Part shown: positions 23,337 through 34,136 of the stretch, piece by piece
Layout of the letters: every line of letters begins with the position of its first letter
How positions within the stretch are numbered: position 1 is the first letter of the stretch
Source of the DNA: Colocasia esculenta
Taxonomy: Eukaryota > Streptophyta > Magnoliopsida > Alismatales > Araceae
Direction of reading: 5' to 3'
Length of the DNA: 64,000 bases
NCBI GenBank assembly: GCA_014218235.1
Contig: CM024760.1
Coordinates: forward strand, 145,839,245-145,903,244
Notes under the pieces: model-generated
Database searches by the model: none
What the model was told of the DNA's origin: nothing
The model's input: the letters and a program-made list of their open reading frames with translations, nothing else
Made by a program: the position numbers and the translations under genes

Positions 23337-23459
23337 TTTTCCTACACAGATTAAATGTCATGTCACGAGTTAAAACCCAACTCACCCTCACATCGTTCGA
23401 GTAAGTCAAAATGAATAGGTAGGACATATTATATAGATTATTATTTTTTACCCATCCAT

Positions 23460-23727
23460 GAATATTTGATCGCACTCAAATGGTCATTTACTATATGTTT
23501 GTACAGTTTGCTAAAAATTTCGGCAGCATCTCCCCATACTTCTCCGATATACCAAAAATATTTATTGATTAAGAAATTTTCTTAAACACTTATTTCTAAG
23601 TGGTTAAAAAAATATTCAAAATCAATAAAGGTATACTAGAGAGGAGTGAGAAGACGCAACCAAAATTTTCAATAACTGTACAAACACATATAGTATATAA
23701 CCACCTAACTGCGATCAAACATTTACA
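23460..23727. repeat. Long inverted repeat upstream of CACTA-1 tnp2
   Basis: The arm 23460-23555 (contains ATTTCGGCAGCATCTCCCCA) pairs imperfectly with 23629-23727; the loop is about 73 nt. It lies about 124 bp upstream of the tnp2 ATG. The core is shared with the hairpin at 50959-51224 in CACTA-2, which lies in the same relative place. Confidence 0.8.
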
Positions 23728-25857
23728 GACTGTCCAAAATGAGACAATTCAAGACTTTGAGTTAGATATACACGTTCTCATCATTGAAAATAAGACTCAT
23801 GCACATCAATCCAAAAGTCTTGAACGAGAAGGTTCATTGACACGGGCGGTCTTAACACGCTCTCGTGAGGTGTGTGCAGTGATAAATTGCTATACATTCA
23901 TAGATCAAATTTAAAAATCTCATAAATATGAAAGGAAAATGAAAACAAAATATTATATGTGAACAAGTGCAATATTAAACCAATTTCACACATACATGTA
24001 AATGAATTACATTAAAGTAAGAACTGCAATACTAATCACTAAACTGAAAATAAATAATTAAAAGCAATCCATATAATAGTATCCTATTGAATTAAGTTCA
24101 AATCAAGGATCTAATGTCTAGAAGGAAAAGTTTGTACTAAATATTTTTTTCCTAAATTGGGATATATATCTCATTAGTGTTAAAGGCCCATTTGCATTGC
24201 TATGTCATGGAGCGCACATATCCCATTTGAATTGGGTTGCACATTTCATTAGGGTTTGCATTGACTTATTTATACCCCATCTTACATTGCATAGGTACAT
24301 AGGGTTTCTTATCATCATTCTTGGAGTCAGAGCCCCATTTGCTTTGCTTTCCTCATATGAGAAAAGGTTTTTTTTTTTTTTTTTTCTGTATGTTAGAGTG
24401 GCTCGGCCACTTGGACTTAATAGGCTTGAAAGCAGGAGGTCTCAGGCATTTCCCCTATGGACAATATCCACTCAGGGTTAACTCATTATTTTATTTGTTT
24501 CACTGTAAGTTAACCCACTTTAACCAAAGTGATTTTTTCTTGAGTGGTCTGACAAGGTGAAGTGAGTTAACCTGCTCACTTACTCACCTAATACCTAAAT
24601 TACCCTTGTACCATACACTTCTCACTCTTTATTATACTATTTTTATGAGAGAATATACTATTTAGATATTAAGAATCATATTGAGTTATTTGCATTATAA
24701 TATTATTGAAAAAACATTCATTAATTTTTTTAATTTATAAAAAATGTAATAAATGATGACTTCTTCTTTGACAAAATAGAATGCATAAAATTTATTAAAA
24801 TATGGAAGAAGCACACTTTACATATCAACCGAAATATTCATTAACTTATGTTTCTTATTACATATTTATTTTTAGGATATCAATTTAAAATTAACATCAA
24901 AAGAAAGTCATTGCTCAACATGACACATAGCGTGCAAACATGAATATCACAAGTGCTAGTACAAGCCTACAAACATACCTTCGCTCGACTTATGTGAGAG
25001 GGAAGAATGGGGGAGATAGCAGAGATTTGTCAGAGTGACAAGACAATAATGTGCAAGAGACGCACAAGGCTCGTATGTGCAGAGATAAAACGGGTTGGTT
25101 AAAGTAGGGTAACCATATCCCATAGGTGTTGGTGAATTAGAAATGTTTGGGTTAACTTAGAGTTACCCAGATCTAACCATATTTATTTTGAGTTAACTTT
25201 TTTTGTTACCAAATTACATTTTGAGTTAAATTTGAGTTAAGTTTAAATTAACCTATTACCAAATTGAGCCTAAGTTTCAATACGCCATATAGCAAAACGG
25301 CCTTAACAGGGGCCAACCTATGCTATCTACAGTTTGATTGCTCTCATTAATATATCTTCTTTCCAAAGATACTCTCATGAATTGAACAGGATTTCCCATG
25401 CCTTGCCTCTATTAAGAAAGACTTACCCATTTTCACAAACAAGTATGGGTCCTACTAAATGATGGCAACGCCTCATCTATTCGTGAGAGCAGACAACTCG
25501 GCCAAACATTTACTCAACCGAGTATTACGTCTTTCTCCTACTTTAATAATACCCCTGCCTTGTTCCCATCTCGAGACTAAGTGGCCCTTCGTTCAAAACT
25601 AGTTAGACACCCATGCGATGCATAGCGATTGTTTTTAAAAATATTAATAAATACAAATTTTATTTATAAAGATATATAATCTGTTAAAATTTGAATACCA
25701 TAAACTTTTCCTATTTATCTTAATATTTTTCCCAACATCTTCAGATAATAAGTAGTTAGAATGAAGAGAGTTCATATACAACAAAATCAGTATGTAAATT
25801 ATTTAGGTAGATCCATTCCGATGTTTTTAAAATACATTACAATAGTGCACCAAAATT
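23728..25857. other. AT-rich intergenic stretch without recognised genes
   Basis: Mostly AT-rich sequence with a poly-T run near 24368-24386 and GTTAAC-rich segments around 24475-24560 and 25090-25260. No coding similarity is seen. It may include the lost 5' part of CACTA-1 or a small decayed element. Confidence 0.4.
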
Positions 25858-26110
25858 TGGGAGGGGGAGTGGGGCACTGTGGAGAGGTAGCAGTGGAGGG
25901 GATCATCGGGTCGAGAGGAGGAGCAGTGGAGGAAGAGGGGGTCGCCAGGCCAGGAGGGTGAGCAGGGGAGGGGGAGGGGGTAGCCAGGCCAGGAGGGGGA
26001 GCCGTGGAGGGGGAGGGAGTCACCAGGACGGGGAGGGGCCACTGTGGAGAGGTGGAGGGGATCGTCGGGTGGGGGGTTGCACAGGAAGGGGGGAGGGCAG
26101 TGGCAGTGGG
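25858..26110 (+). repeat. G-rich minisatellite left of the copia element
   Basis: Imperfect repeats: CACTGTGGAGAGG blocks at about 25877 and 26040, and CCAGGCCAGGAGGG blocks about 48 bp apart. It ends with GTTGCACAGGAAGGGGGG, the same motif that recurs in the G-rich arrays at 31.4, 34.0 and 36.6-37.0 kb. It abuts the LTR terminus at 26111. Confidence 0.8.
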
Positions 26111-26548
26111 CTGCAGGAGGTGTAGGATCGTATAGGTGGATGGATCAGATCTAGAAGGGGGGGTTGAATAGATCTAACACCAATTAATGCAGAAGCTTAA
26201 GCAATTCTAAATTACTTCGAATCAGAGATCAATTCAGACAAACAAATTATTGATCTGAAGTGTGGGTGTGTGTAGATTATGTGTGATTAGTGTGTGTGAG
26301 CAAATCAATTAGAAGTTTGAACGAAATCCCTATGCATGCATCTAGCGTAATACAAAGTCAAACCACAATTCAAACCACTGCACAGAGGATTTTTAGGTGG
26401 TTCGGAAATCACCTCCAGTGACTCCTACGTCCACCCCTCACACAGTGAGGCCACACTACTCAAAACCTTGAGTACAACACACACTGGAGCACGTCGACTC
26501 CAAAAACCTTGAGCACGACGGTTTGCATTGAGTACAACACACACTTGA
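26111..26548 (-). mobile_element. 3' LTR remnant of the copia element
   Basis: 26111-26548 matches the start of the LTR at 29768 nearly base for base (TGTAGGATCG, CAGATCTAGAAGG, the GAGCACG-type repeats). On the minus strand this is the end of the 3' LTR. At about 26548 it is joined directly to integrase sequence, so the rest of the LTR together with RT and RNase H is deleted. Confidence 0.8.
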
Positions 26549-29500
26549 GCACGTCTGACCAATGGATTTGATTTTATATGAAAAACCCATTAAGGCAGTG
26601 GTGCAGAAATTCCTGAATTCTAAACAAGCATCACTTTTGCGAGATAGAAAGATGACCCAAGTGTATCTAGTAAAATCATTAATGATGACAAATCCATATC
26701 TTTTACCACTAAGACTAAGAATTCTTGTTGGCCCAAAAGGGTCCATATGAAGTAATTCTAGTGGCTTAGAAGTGAGTACATCATTGAAAAATTTAAAAGA
26801 TTTTCTGGTTTGTTTTCCTTGAGCACATATCCCACAAAGTTGATCTTCAACATTTGGAAAAGATTCAAGAAGTCCTTTAACCAGATTTAACCTTAAGAGT
26901 TTATTTATTGTGTTGAAACTTGTATGACCAAGTCTTTTGTGCCATGTCCATGTAATTTCATTTTTATTTGCCACCAAACAAATATTTTCAGCAAAGTTTT
27001 TATCAAGATTGATCATGTAGACATTATTTTCTCTTTTACTAAAGAAATTTATTTTTTTCAGTTGAAGAATCAATTATTTTGCAAAAATCAGATTCAAAAA
27101 CAACCTTGTTACCTTTGTCACACAATTGGCTTATACTCAAAAGATTATAATCCAAATCATCAACTAACAAAACATTTTCAATTGAGTTTGAGGAGGATTT
27201 ACCAACCTTTCCAGATCCAATGATTTTCACTTTATTTTTACCTTCAAAAGTAACAGATCCTCCTTTTTTCAATCAGAAATGAAAACTTTGTTCTGTCTCC
27301 AGTCATGTGTCGTGAACACCCACTGTCAAAGAACCACACATTGGAGTTGGGTGCACGACTTTCCTGCATAAATCAGATCAGAAAAGAAAAGATTTTGGTA
27401 CTCAAACATTGTTGGGACCATCAGTTTGTTTAAACAAAAATAATAAGTCTTTTCTGATCCATATTTGAGTTGTTTTTTGTTTTAGTTTTGTTTCAGAAAT
27501 GATTTCCCTTTTGGGCATTTTAACATTCTGATTTGGAATGAAAACACCAGTATTTTTCCTTTCATGAGCAGGGAAATTATGCATTTTGGCATGATTGTTC
27601 ATGTATGAAAATCCAAACCAAGAATTTTGTTGATATCTTGGAACCTTTGGATAAAAAGATTGTGAATGGTACCAATAAGGATTATGATACCATTGATTCC
27701 AAGAATTGATCCAATTAGATTGACATGATGTCCTAGATCTCCAATAACCATCATGAAAGTTTGTTTTTGTGTTTTTACAATTTTTTAGATTTTTATTTGA
27801 ATTTCTGTTCAACTGGTTGTTGTTTTTCAGAATTTGATAGGTCGACATGTGTTGGACTGGTGTCGACTCAGCAGCCACAGTTTTCAACTTGTGGTTGACT
27901 GGTGTCGACCTATCAGCATGTGTGTCGACCTGTTTTGTTTCTTTTGGTTAGAAACATTCTTTTTTGTTCTGATTTTTGGTATTTCAGATGTGTTCTTTGA
28001 CACTTGTTTATTTTTGTTTTCTAGACTAGTGCTTTTGACAAATTTTATCAAAGGAATTTTGAAGGTTTTTCTTTCTTTTCACCAAATTTATTTTTCAAAG
28101 ATTTTTCTGTGGTGAATCCTAGTCCATGTTTTGTAGCATTCATTTTTAGTCCTAACAATGCATCAAGGTTTTCCTTTCCATTTGTGAAATTTTTTATCAC
28201 TTGTTCCTTTTCATCCAACAACTTCTTGAGTTTCTGAACTTCATCAATGACTTGTTGCTTTTCTTTTTGTTGCAATTCTATTCTTTTAAAAAGTTTTTCA
28301 AAATCATTGTTGGCCTTTTGAGATGCAATTTTAAATTCATCAATGTCATTCAAAAGATCTTCCTTTTCTTCACTGAGTTCAGTTATTTCATTTTCAAGTT
28401 CAGATATTCTTCTATTTAAGGAAATATCATGCATGACATTTTCATTTTCTTTTTCAGATATTTATTTTCTTTTCTTATTTCAGAATATTTTTCAATCAAC
28501 TCAGCATATGCATCTTGCCAATCTTCAATGGAATATTGTTCAAAAGAAGAACTTACCTTTCCATCACTGCTGTTTGCCATAAAGCATAACTCCTCATTCA
28601 CAAAACTTGAGGAGTTCCTTTCTTCATCTTCACTTTGGTCTTCATCCGACCAAGTTGCTATCATGGCTTTTGGCTTCTTCAATTTGTTGTTCTTCTTGTA
28701 TTTGTCCTTTTTGATCTTAGGACACTCACCCTTCATGTGTCCTGCCTTGTTGCACCTGTAGCAAACAATATCTTCATCAGTTTTTTAATTTCTGCTAGCA
28801 TTAAAATTTGAAGAAGAAGCATTCCTTTTACTAGAAGAATATTTTTTCTTTCCATTGAATTTTCCTCTTCTTGATTTTAAAAATTTTCTGAATTGCCTAG
28901 TCATGAGGGCAAATTCATCCTCATTAGACTCAGACTCTTCAAACTTGATTTTTCTTGACTTTTCTCTTTGTTGCTTGATGAAGCTTTAAGTGCTACTGGT
29001 TTAGCTTTAAGCATATGTTCTTCACTTCTTTTTAGATTTATTTCATAAGTCATTAAAGATCATATGAGTTCATCGAAAGAAATTTTGGATAAATCCTTAG
29101 AATCTTCAATCACTGTAGCCTTTGTGTGCCAAACAGATGATAGAGAGCGCAAGATTTTTCTTACCAGATCAGCATCAGTGTATTCCTTACCTAGTGCCTT
29201 CAGTCCATTGACAATTATCATAAACATAGCAAACATTTTAGAAATTGATTCGTTAGATTTCATCATAAACAATTCATAATCAGAAACATGTATGTTTGCT
29301 TTGGTTTCCCTAACTTGAGATGTTCATTCATACATTAATTCAAGTTTATCCCACATTTCTTTAGCGGATTTACACATGGATATTCTTGAATATTCTTTAG
29401 GGTGGATAGCACATTAAAGCATATTCATGGCACTGCAATTAAGAGTAGCTTTCCTAATTTGCTCTCTAGTCCAATTCTCCTCATCTCCCTGATTTTCATA

Positions 29501-29650
29501 AGGACCCACTTCAACTATCCTCCAAATTTCATAGTTTTGAGCCCTCAGAAAAACTTGCATGCGATTTTTCCAATAAGAGTAATCAGACCCATTAAAGAAT
29601 GGTGGTCTATTAATGGAATGGCCCGCAACTACAAATCCTCGAGAATCCAT
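26549..29650 (-). pseudogene. Sirevirus-like Ty1/copia gag-protease-integrase, 3'-deleted
   Basis: The start ATG (29650-29648) reads MDSRGFVVAGHSINRPPFFNG, the gag N-terminus. Next comes a UBN2-type gag region (NGLKALGKEYTDADLVRKIL, about 29230-29150), a CCHC knuckle (CYRCNKAGHMKGEC, about 28768-28727) and a long coiled coil (28434-28048) typical of Sirevirus Gag. Then a spacer, the protease WFFDSGCSRHMTGD (about 27345-27305), the GAG-pre-integrase HKRLGH...CGICAQGK, and the first integrase block LELLHMDPFGPTR. Sequence stops at about 26549 before the integrase core ends; RT and RNase H are absent. Stops and frame changes occur in gag. It can only be non-autonomous. Confidence 0.88.
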
Positions 29651-29753
29651 CAATCACAATAAAAGATAATGAAAGAGCAAGCAAACAACTCAAGCAAGCA
29701 ACACAGAGATCAAACATAGGCAATCAAATCCCATCAGAAACAGATATTAACCC

Positions 29754-29765
29754 GCTCTGATACCA
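29754..29765 (-). promoter_or_regulatory. Primer-binding site for initiator-Met tRNA (copia)
   Basis: The minus strand reads TGGTATCAGAGC, complementary to the 3' end of plant initiator methionine tRNA, two bases inside the LTR end at 29768. It is repeated at 32342-32353 and 34933-34944 in the tandem copies. Confidence 0.95.
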
Positions 29766-29767
29766 AT

Positions 29768-31150
29768 TGTAGGATCGAATAGGTGGATGGATCAGATCTA
29801 GAAGGGGGTTGAATAGATCTAACACAAATTAATGCAGAAGCTTAAGCAATTCTAAATTACTTCGAATCAGAGATCAATTCAAACAAACAAATTACTGATC
29901 TGAAGTGTGGGTGTGTGTAGATTATGTGTGATTAGTGTGTGTGAGCAAATCAATTAGAAGTTTGAACGAAATCCCTATGCATGCATCTAGCGTAATACAA
30001 AGTCAAACCACAATTCAAACCACTGCATAAGGGATTTTTAGGTGGTTCGGAAATCACCTCCAGTGACTCCTACGTCCACCCCTCACACAGTAGGCCACAC
30101 TACTCAAAACCTTGAGTACAACACACACTGGAGCACGACGACTCCAAACAACCTTGAGCACGATGGCTCAACACACAACCTTGAGTTCAACGACTCACAA
30201 ACTGAGCACGACGGCTCAAACAACAACCGGAGCACGACGACTCCAAATTGAGCACGACGGCTCAAACCACACAGTGAGTGTGATGACTTACAAACCAGAG
30301 CTCGACGGCTCACAATACAAAAGCTAGATCAAACACAAAAGAGATCAGATCCTCTAGCAATGATCTGATTCAAGACAGATTCATACACAGAAATTTGTGC
30401 AGAACTTCATGCACAAATCTCATAGACGAAATAAGGAAGAACAAACTCAGAAGTGAGAGAAATGAATGTAGAATGAGTGTTCTTCGATGAAGAGGCCTTG
30501 CAGACACTTGAATTGAGGAGCCTTGATGGAAATCGATGGAGATTCTCCTCAATTGGCGATGCTCTGCTTTGATGGCATCTGAAATGCCAGAAATCCTTCT
30601 TATACTGCTCCTCTTCAGTTGGATCTGCTCCCTTTCCTAGCACAGCAAGCTTCTCTCTAGAGATTTCCCTTGATTCCCACGTCCTTCCTCTTGAAAGGAT
30701 GGCCTGCAACTTCTGCAGATGGAGCAAGATCTGGAAAGCCTCTTTTTGCCGCCAAAAAGCTTCTTCTGGAAGTGTATGGGCTCTCTTGCCTTTGGGGTAG
30801 GAGAGTCATGGGCATTTATAGCCCCATATGTCCATAAAGTGCCTTGGGGTGCATGGGCACGAAAATCTAGGTCAAATCCCTTGATTCCCAAGCAGCCACA
30901 TGTCCAGACAAATTCACTTTTTAAGCTTTAGTCGAAGTGTGTCGACACACAGGCAGACTGTGTCGACACTACAGGCATTATCTTCAAACTGGGCTTCTAG
31001 GATAGTCATCTAGTGTCGACACACAGGTGGACTGTGTCGACACCACTAGCAGACTGTGTCGACCACTGGCTGCTGCTTCAGAACAGGCTTCTGGGACAGT
31101 GAACTGGTGTCGACACATAGGTGGACTATGTCGACACCACTGTGACAAAT
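29768..31150 (-). mobile_element. 5' LTR of the copia element
   Basis: On the plus strand it starts TGTAGGATCGAATAGG next to the primer-binding site. The outer end (LTR start on the minus strand) is uncertain, near 31150. It contains degenerate repeats of GAGCACGACGGCTC (30130-30310) and about seven copies of the palindrome GTGTCGACAC between 30940 and 31140. Four GTCGAC sites also occur in the gag-protease spacer (27840-27930). Conserved palindromes are a known feature of Sirevirus LTRs. Confidence 0.7.
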
Positions 31151-31552
31151 TTGTGTAAACCTGAAAATATAAATTGTAAACCATTAATACAAGATATTAT
31201 TATTAAAATGTGAGATATTAAACATCAAAAACATGTTGTTTAAGCATTGTTGTGATATGTATAAAATGTATAACATGTTAAATTAGTCATCATTTTAATA
31301 TGTACAAAATGTACAAAATGTCATCATTAAAATCAAATTATGAGTGATGTTCATTGGTCATCATTAAAATACAACTTTAGGAAATCCCAAAACACACTCA
31401 ACCCAACAGGAGGAGGGGCAGCGGGGGGTGGGGGGTTGCATAGGAAGGGGGGGAGGGCGGTGGCGATGGGGAGCAGGAGGGGCAGGGGAGTGGCGGGGTG
31501 GTGGGGGGGGGGGGGTTGCACAGGAAGTGATGTTCATTGGTATCATCAAAAC

Positions 31553-34136
31553 TGATTTTTCTTGACTTTTCTCTTTGTTGCTTGATGAAGCTTTAAGGGC
31601 TACTGGTTTAGCTTAAAGCATATGTTCTTCACTTCTTTTAGATTTATTCATAAGTCATTAAGATCATATGAGTTCATCCAAAGAAATTTTGGATAAATCC
31701 TTAGAATCTTCAATCACTGTAGCCTTTGTGTGCCAAACAGATGATAGAGAGCGCAAGATTTTCTTACCAGATCAGCATCAGTGTATTCCTTACCTAGTGC
31801 CTTCAGTCCATTGACAATTATCATAAACATAGCAAACATTTTAGAAATGATTCGTTAGATTTCATCATAAACAATCATAATCAGAAACATGTATGTGCTT
31901 TGGTTTCCCTAACTTGAGATGATTCATACATTATTCAAGTTTATCCCACATTTCTTTAGCGGATTTACACATGGATATTCTGAATATTCTTTAGGGGGGA
32001 TAGCACATTAAAGCATATTCATGGCACTGCAATTAAGAGTAGCTTTCCTAATTTGCTCTCTAGTCCAATTCCCTCATCTCCCTGATTTTCATAAGGACCC
32101 ACTTCAACTATCCTCCAATTTCATAGTTTTGAGCCCTCAGAAAAACTTGCATGCGATTTTCCAATAAGAGTAATCAGACCCATTAAGAATGGTGGTCTAT
32201 TAATGGAATGGCCCGCAACTACAAATCCTCGAGAATCCATCAATCACAATAAAAGATAATGAAAGAGCAAGCAAACAATCAAGAAGCAACACAGAGATCA
32301 AACATAGGCAATCAAATCCCATCAGAAAAAGATATTAACCCGCTCTGATACCAATTATAGGATCGAATAGGTGGATGGATCAGATCTAGAAGGGGGTTGA
32401 ATAGATCTAACACAAATTAATGCAGAAGCTTAAGCAATTCTAAATTACTTCGAATCAGAGATCAATTCAAACAAACAAATTACTGATCTGAAGTGTGGGT
32501 GTGTGTAGATTATGTGTGATTAGTGTGTGTGAGCAAATCAATTAGAAGTTTGAACGAAATCCCTATGCATGCATCTAGCGTAATACAAAGTAAAACCACA
32601 ATTCAAACCACTGCATAAGGGATTTTTAGGTGGTTCGGAAATCACCTCCAGTGACTCCTACGTCCACCCCTCACACAGTAGGCCACACTACTCAAAACCT
32701 TGAGTACAACACACACTGGAGCACGACGACTCCAAACAACCTTGAGCACGATGGCTCAACACACAACCTTGAGTTCAACGACTCACAAACTGAGCACGAC
32801 GGCTCAAACAACAACCGGAGCACGACGACTCCAAATTGAGCACGACGGCTCAAACCACACAGTGAGTGTGATGACTTACAAACCAGAGCTCGACGGCTCA
32901 CAATACAAAAGCTAGATCAAACACAAAAGAGATCAGATCCTCTAGCAATGATCTGATCAAGACAGATTCATACACAGAAATTTGTGCAGAACTTCATGCA
33001 CAAATCTCATAGACGAAATAAGGAAGAACAAACTCAGAAGTGAGAGAAATGAATGTAGAATGAGTGTTCTTCGATGAAGAGGCCTTGCAGACACTTGAAT
33101 TGAGGAGCCTTGATGGAAATCGATGGAGATTCTCCTCAATTGGCGATGCTCTGCTTTGATGGCATCTGAAATGCCAGAAATCCTTCTTATACTGCTCCTC
33201 TTCAGTTGGATCTGCTCCCTTTCCTAGCACAGCAAGCTTCTCTCTAGAGATTTCCCTTGATTCCCATGTCCTTCCTCTTGAAAGGATGGCCTGCAACTTC
33301 TGCAGATGGAGCAAGATCTGGAAAGCCTCTTTTTGCCGCCAAAAAGCTTCTTCTGGAAGTGTATGGGCTCTCTTGCCTTTGGGGTAGGAGAGTCATGGGC
33401 ATTTATAGCCCCATATGTCCATAAAGTGCCTTGGGGGCATGGGCACGAAAATCTAGGGTCAAATCCCTTGATTCCCAAGCAGCCACATGCAGACAAATTC
33501 ACGTTTTAAGCTTTAGTCGAAGTGTGTCGACACACAGGCAGACTGTGTCGACACTACAGGCATTATCTTCAAACTGGGCTTCTAGGATAGTCATCTAGTG
33601 TCGACACACAGGTGGACTGTGTCGACACCACTAGCAGACTGTGTCGACAACCTGGCTGCTGCTTCAGAACAGGCTTCTGGGACAGTGAACTGGTGTCGAC
33701 ACATAGGTGGACTATGTCGACACCACTGTGACAAATTTGTGTAAACCTGAAAATATAAATTGTAAACCATTAATACAAGATATTATTATTAAATGTGAGA
33801 TATTAAACATCAAAACATGTTGTTTAAGCATTGTTGTGATATGTATAAAATGTATAAATGTTAAATTAGTCATCATTTAATATGTACAAAATGTACAAAA
33901 TGTCATCATAAAATCAAATTATGAGTGATGTTCATTGGTCATCATTAAAATACAACTTTAGGAAATCCCAAAACACACTCAACCCAACAGGGGAGGGGCA
34001 GCGGCGGGGTGGGGGGGGGGTTGCATAGGAAGGGGGGGAGGGCTGTGGCGATGGGAGCAGGAGGGGCAGGGGAGGGGCGGGTGTGGGGGGGGGGGGGGGG
34101 GGTGCACAGGAAGATGTTCATGGTCATCATCAAAAC
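31553..34136. repeat. Tandem ~2.6-kb unit, copy 2
   Basis: A head-to-tail copy of 28946-31552, 2,584 bp. Differences are mostly one-base losses in homopolymers (for example TTTCATAAG to TTCATAAG, CATTAAAG to CATTAAG). The LTR terminus is changed from TGTAGG to TATAGG (32356). The gag part is unreadable because of these indels. Confidence 0.9.

Larger units (their letters stand above)
18900..23730 (-). mobile_element. CACTA-1 (En/Spm) element, incomplete, minus strand
   Basis: Defined by the tnp2 gene (23336-18988) and the inverted repeat upstream of it. No CACTA terminus or subterminal repeats were found on either side, and the gene is cut after its DUF4218 part, close to the 5' end of the antisense mobile-domain gene. 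Both outer limits are therefore approximate. A solo LTR (20763-22850) is nested inside. Confidence 0.75.
28946..31552. repeat. Tandem ~2.6-kb unit, copy 1 (gag 3'-LTR-AT segment-G-rich)
   Basis: The unit starts in gag at TGATTTTTCTTGACTT (28946), runs out through gag, primer-binding site and LTR, an AT segment, and a G-rich block ending at 31520. A 21-bp sequence beginning GTGATGTTCATTGG flanks the G-rich block on both sides. The unit then restarts at the same gag position (31553). Confidence 0.9.

Noticed and set aside
24170..24190. TAGTG near 24176 as the missing end of CACTA-1
   Set aside because: No canonical CACTACAAGAAA-like terminus and no subterminal repeats around it.
24475..25275. 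Possible MITE with GTTAACC-rich ends
   Set aside because: Both ends have GTTAAC words but no alignable terminal inverted repeat or target duplication could be defined by eye.
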